6,258 nucleotides of DNA from Pyrinomonadaceae bacterium (GTDB taxonomy: Bacteria > Acidobacteriota > Blastocatellia > Pyrinomonadales > Pyrinomonadaceae): the NCBI GenBank assembly GCA_013812565.1, contig JACCTF010000199.1:1-6258 (forward strand), read 5' to 3'. Numbering within the stretch: position 1 is the first letter of the stretch; the number at the start of each line of letters is the position of its first letter. The notes below the pieces were generated by a model. That model saw only the letters and a program-made list of their open reading frames with translations. It was not told the DNA's origin and searched no databases. Below, piece by piece: positions 6,191 to 6,258 of this stretch. Made by a program: the position numbers and the translations under genes.

Positions 6191-6258
6191 GGGCTCCGCA
6201 CAACGTTTGCCCTGTGAACCCCGCCAGGCCGGGAACGGAGCAACGGTAGCAGCGGCGG
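6191..6258 (+). ncRNA. ffs: bacterial signal recognition particle RNA (4.5S-type), 3' part beyond the window
   Basis: This RNA is the scaffold that binds Ffh and takes ribosomes making membrane proteins to FtsY. The domain IV tip is unmistakable: CAGG (6225-6228), stem CCG (6229-6231), tetraloop GGAA (6232-6235), stem CGG (6236-6238), and AGCA (6239-6242), the asymmetric loop bound by the Ffh M domain. The preceding TGTGAACCCCGCC is also typical. The 5' end is set at about 6191 because GGGCTCCGCAC could form the closing helix with a complementary 3' end, which lies outside the window. The small type, without an Alu domain, is most likely. The exact 5' end may differ by a few bases. Confidence 0.88.

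Overview
This is a bacterial chromosomal window with moderately GC-rich coding DNA. It holds short operons of envelope, DNA-repair and tRNA/translation genes, and I see no insertion sequence, prophage gene or CRISPR array. No marker gene fixes the lineage. The intergenic heptad tracts, a DUF2270 protein and a long L,D-transpeptidase lipoprotein would suit a soil bacterium such as an Acidobacteriota/Blastocatellia member, but that placement is a guess.

Left part (1-2945). A partial, unrecognised gene runs off the left edge on the minus strand. It starts at 187 behind a good ribosome binding site, and both the site and the start codon lie in predicted hairpins. Divergent to it is a membrane-anchored M23 (LytM-type) peptidase, 387-1139. 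Then comes about 330 bp with no intact gene, although one frame reads like the end of a decayed or frameshifted protein (about 1196-1457) whose stop overlaps the next gene's ribosome binding site. Next is a lipoprotein-type L,D-transpeptidase (1473-2945) with an LTxxQ-like helical region before the YkuD catalytic domain. The two intact genes both act on peptidoglycan. A hairpin plus T-run follows.

Middle (3052-5020, minus strand). An AlkA-type 3-methyladenine DNA glycosylase is followed 16 bp later by a four-helix DUF2270 membrane protein, probably as one transcript converging on the L,D-transpeptidase.

Right part (5070-6258, plus strand). A near-consensus promoter (TTGACA, 17 bp, TACTAT) leads to tadA, then tRNA-Ser(CGA), tRNA-Ser(GGA) and the start of the signal recognition particle RNA, cut by the window edge. 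The same neighbourhood (tadA, SRP RNA, then dnaX-ybaB-recR, with tRNA-Ser nearby) is known in Bacillus subtilis, so dnaX is predicted just beyond the right edge.

The most unusual signal is a set of degenerate 7-bp repeat tracts, each with a different unit, filling the gaps of this last cluster. One contains the likely TTG start of tadA, one contains its stop codon, and two are arranged as foldback hairpins.
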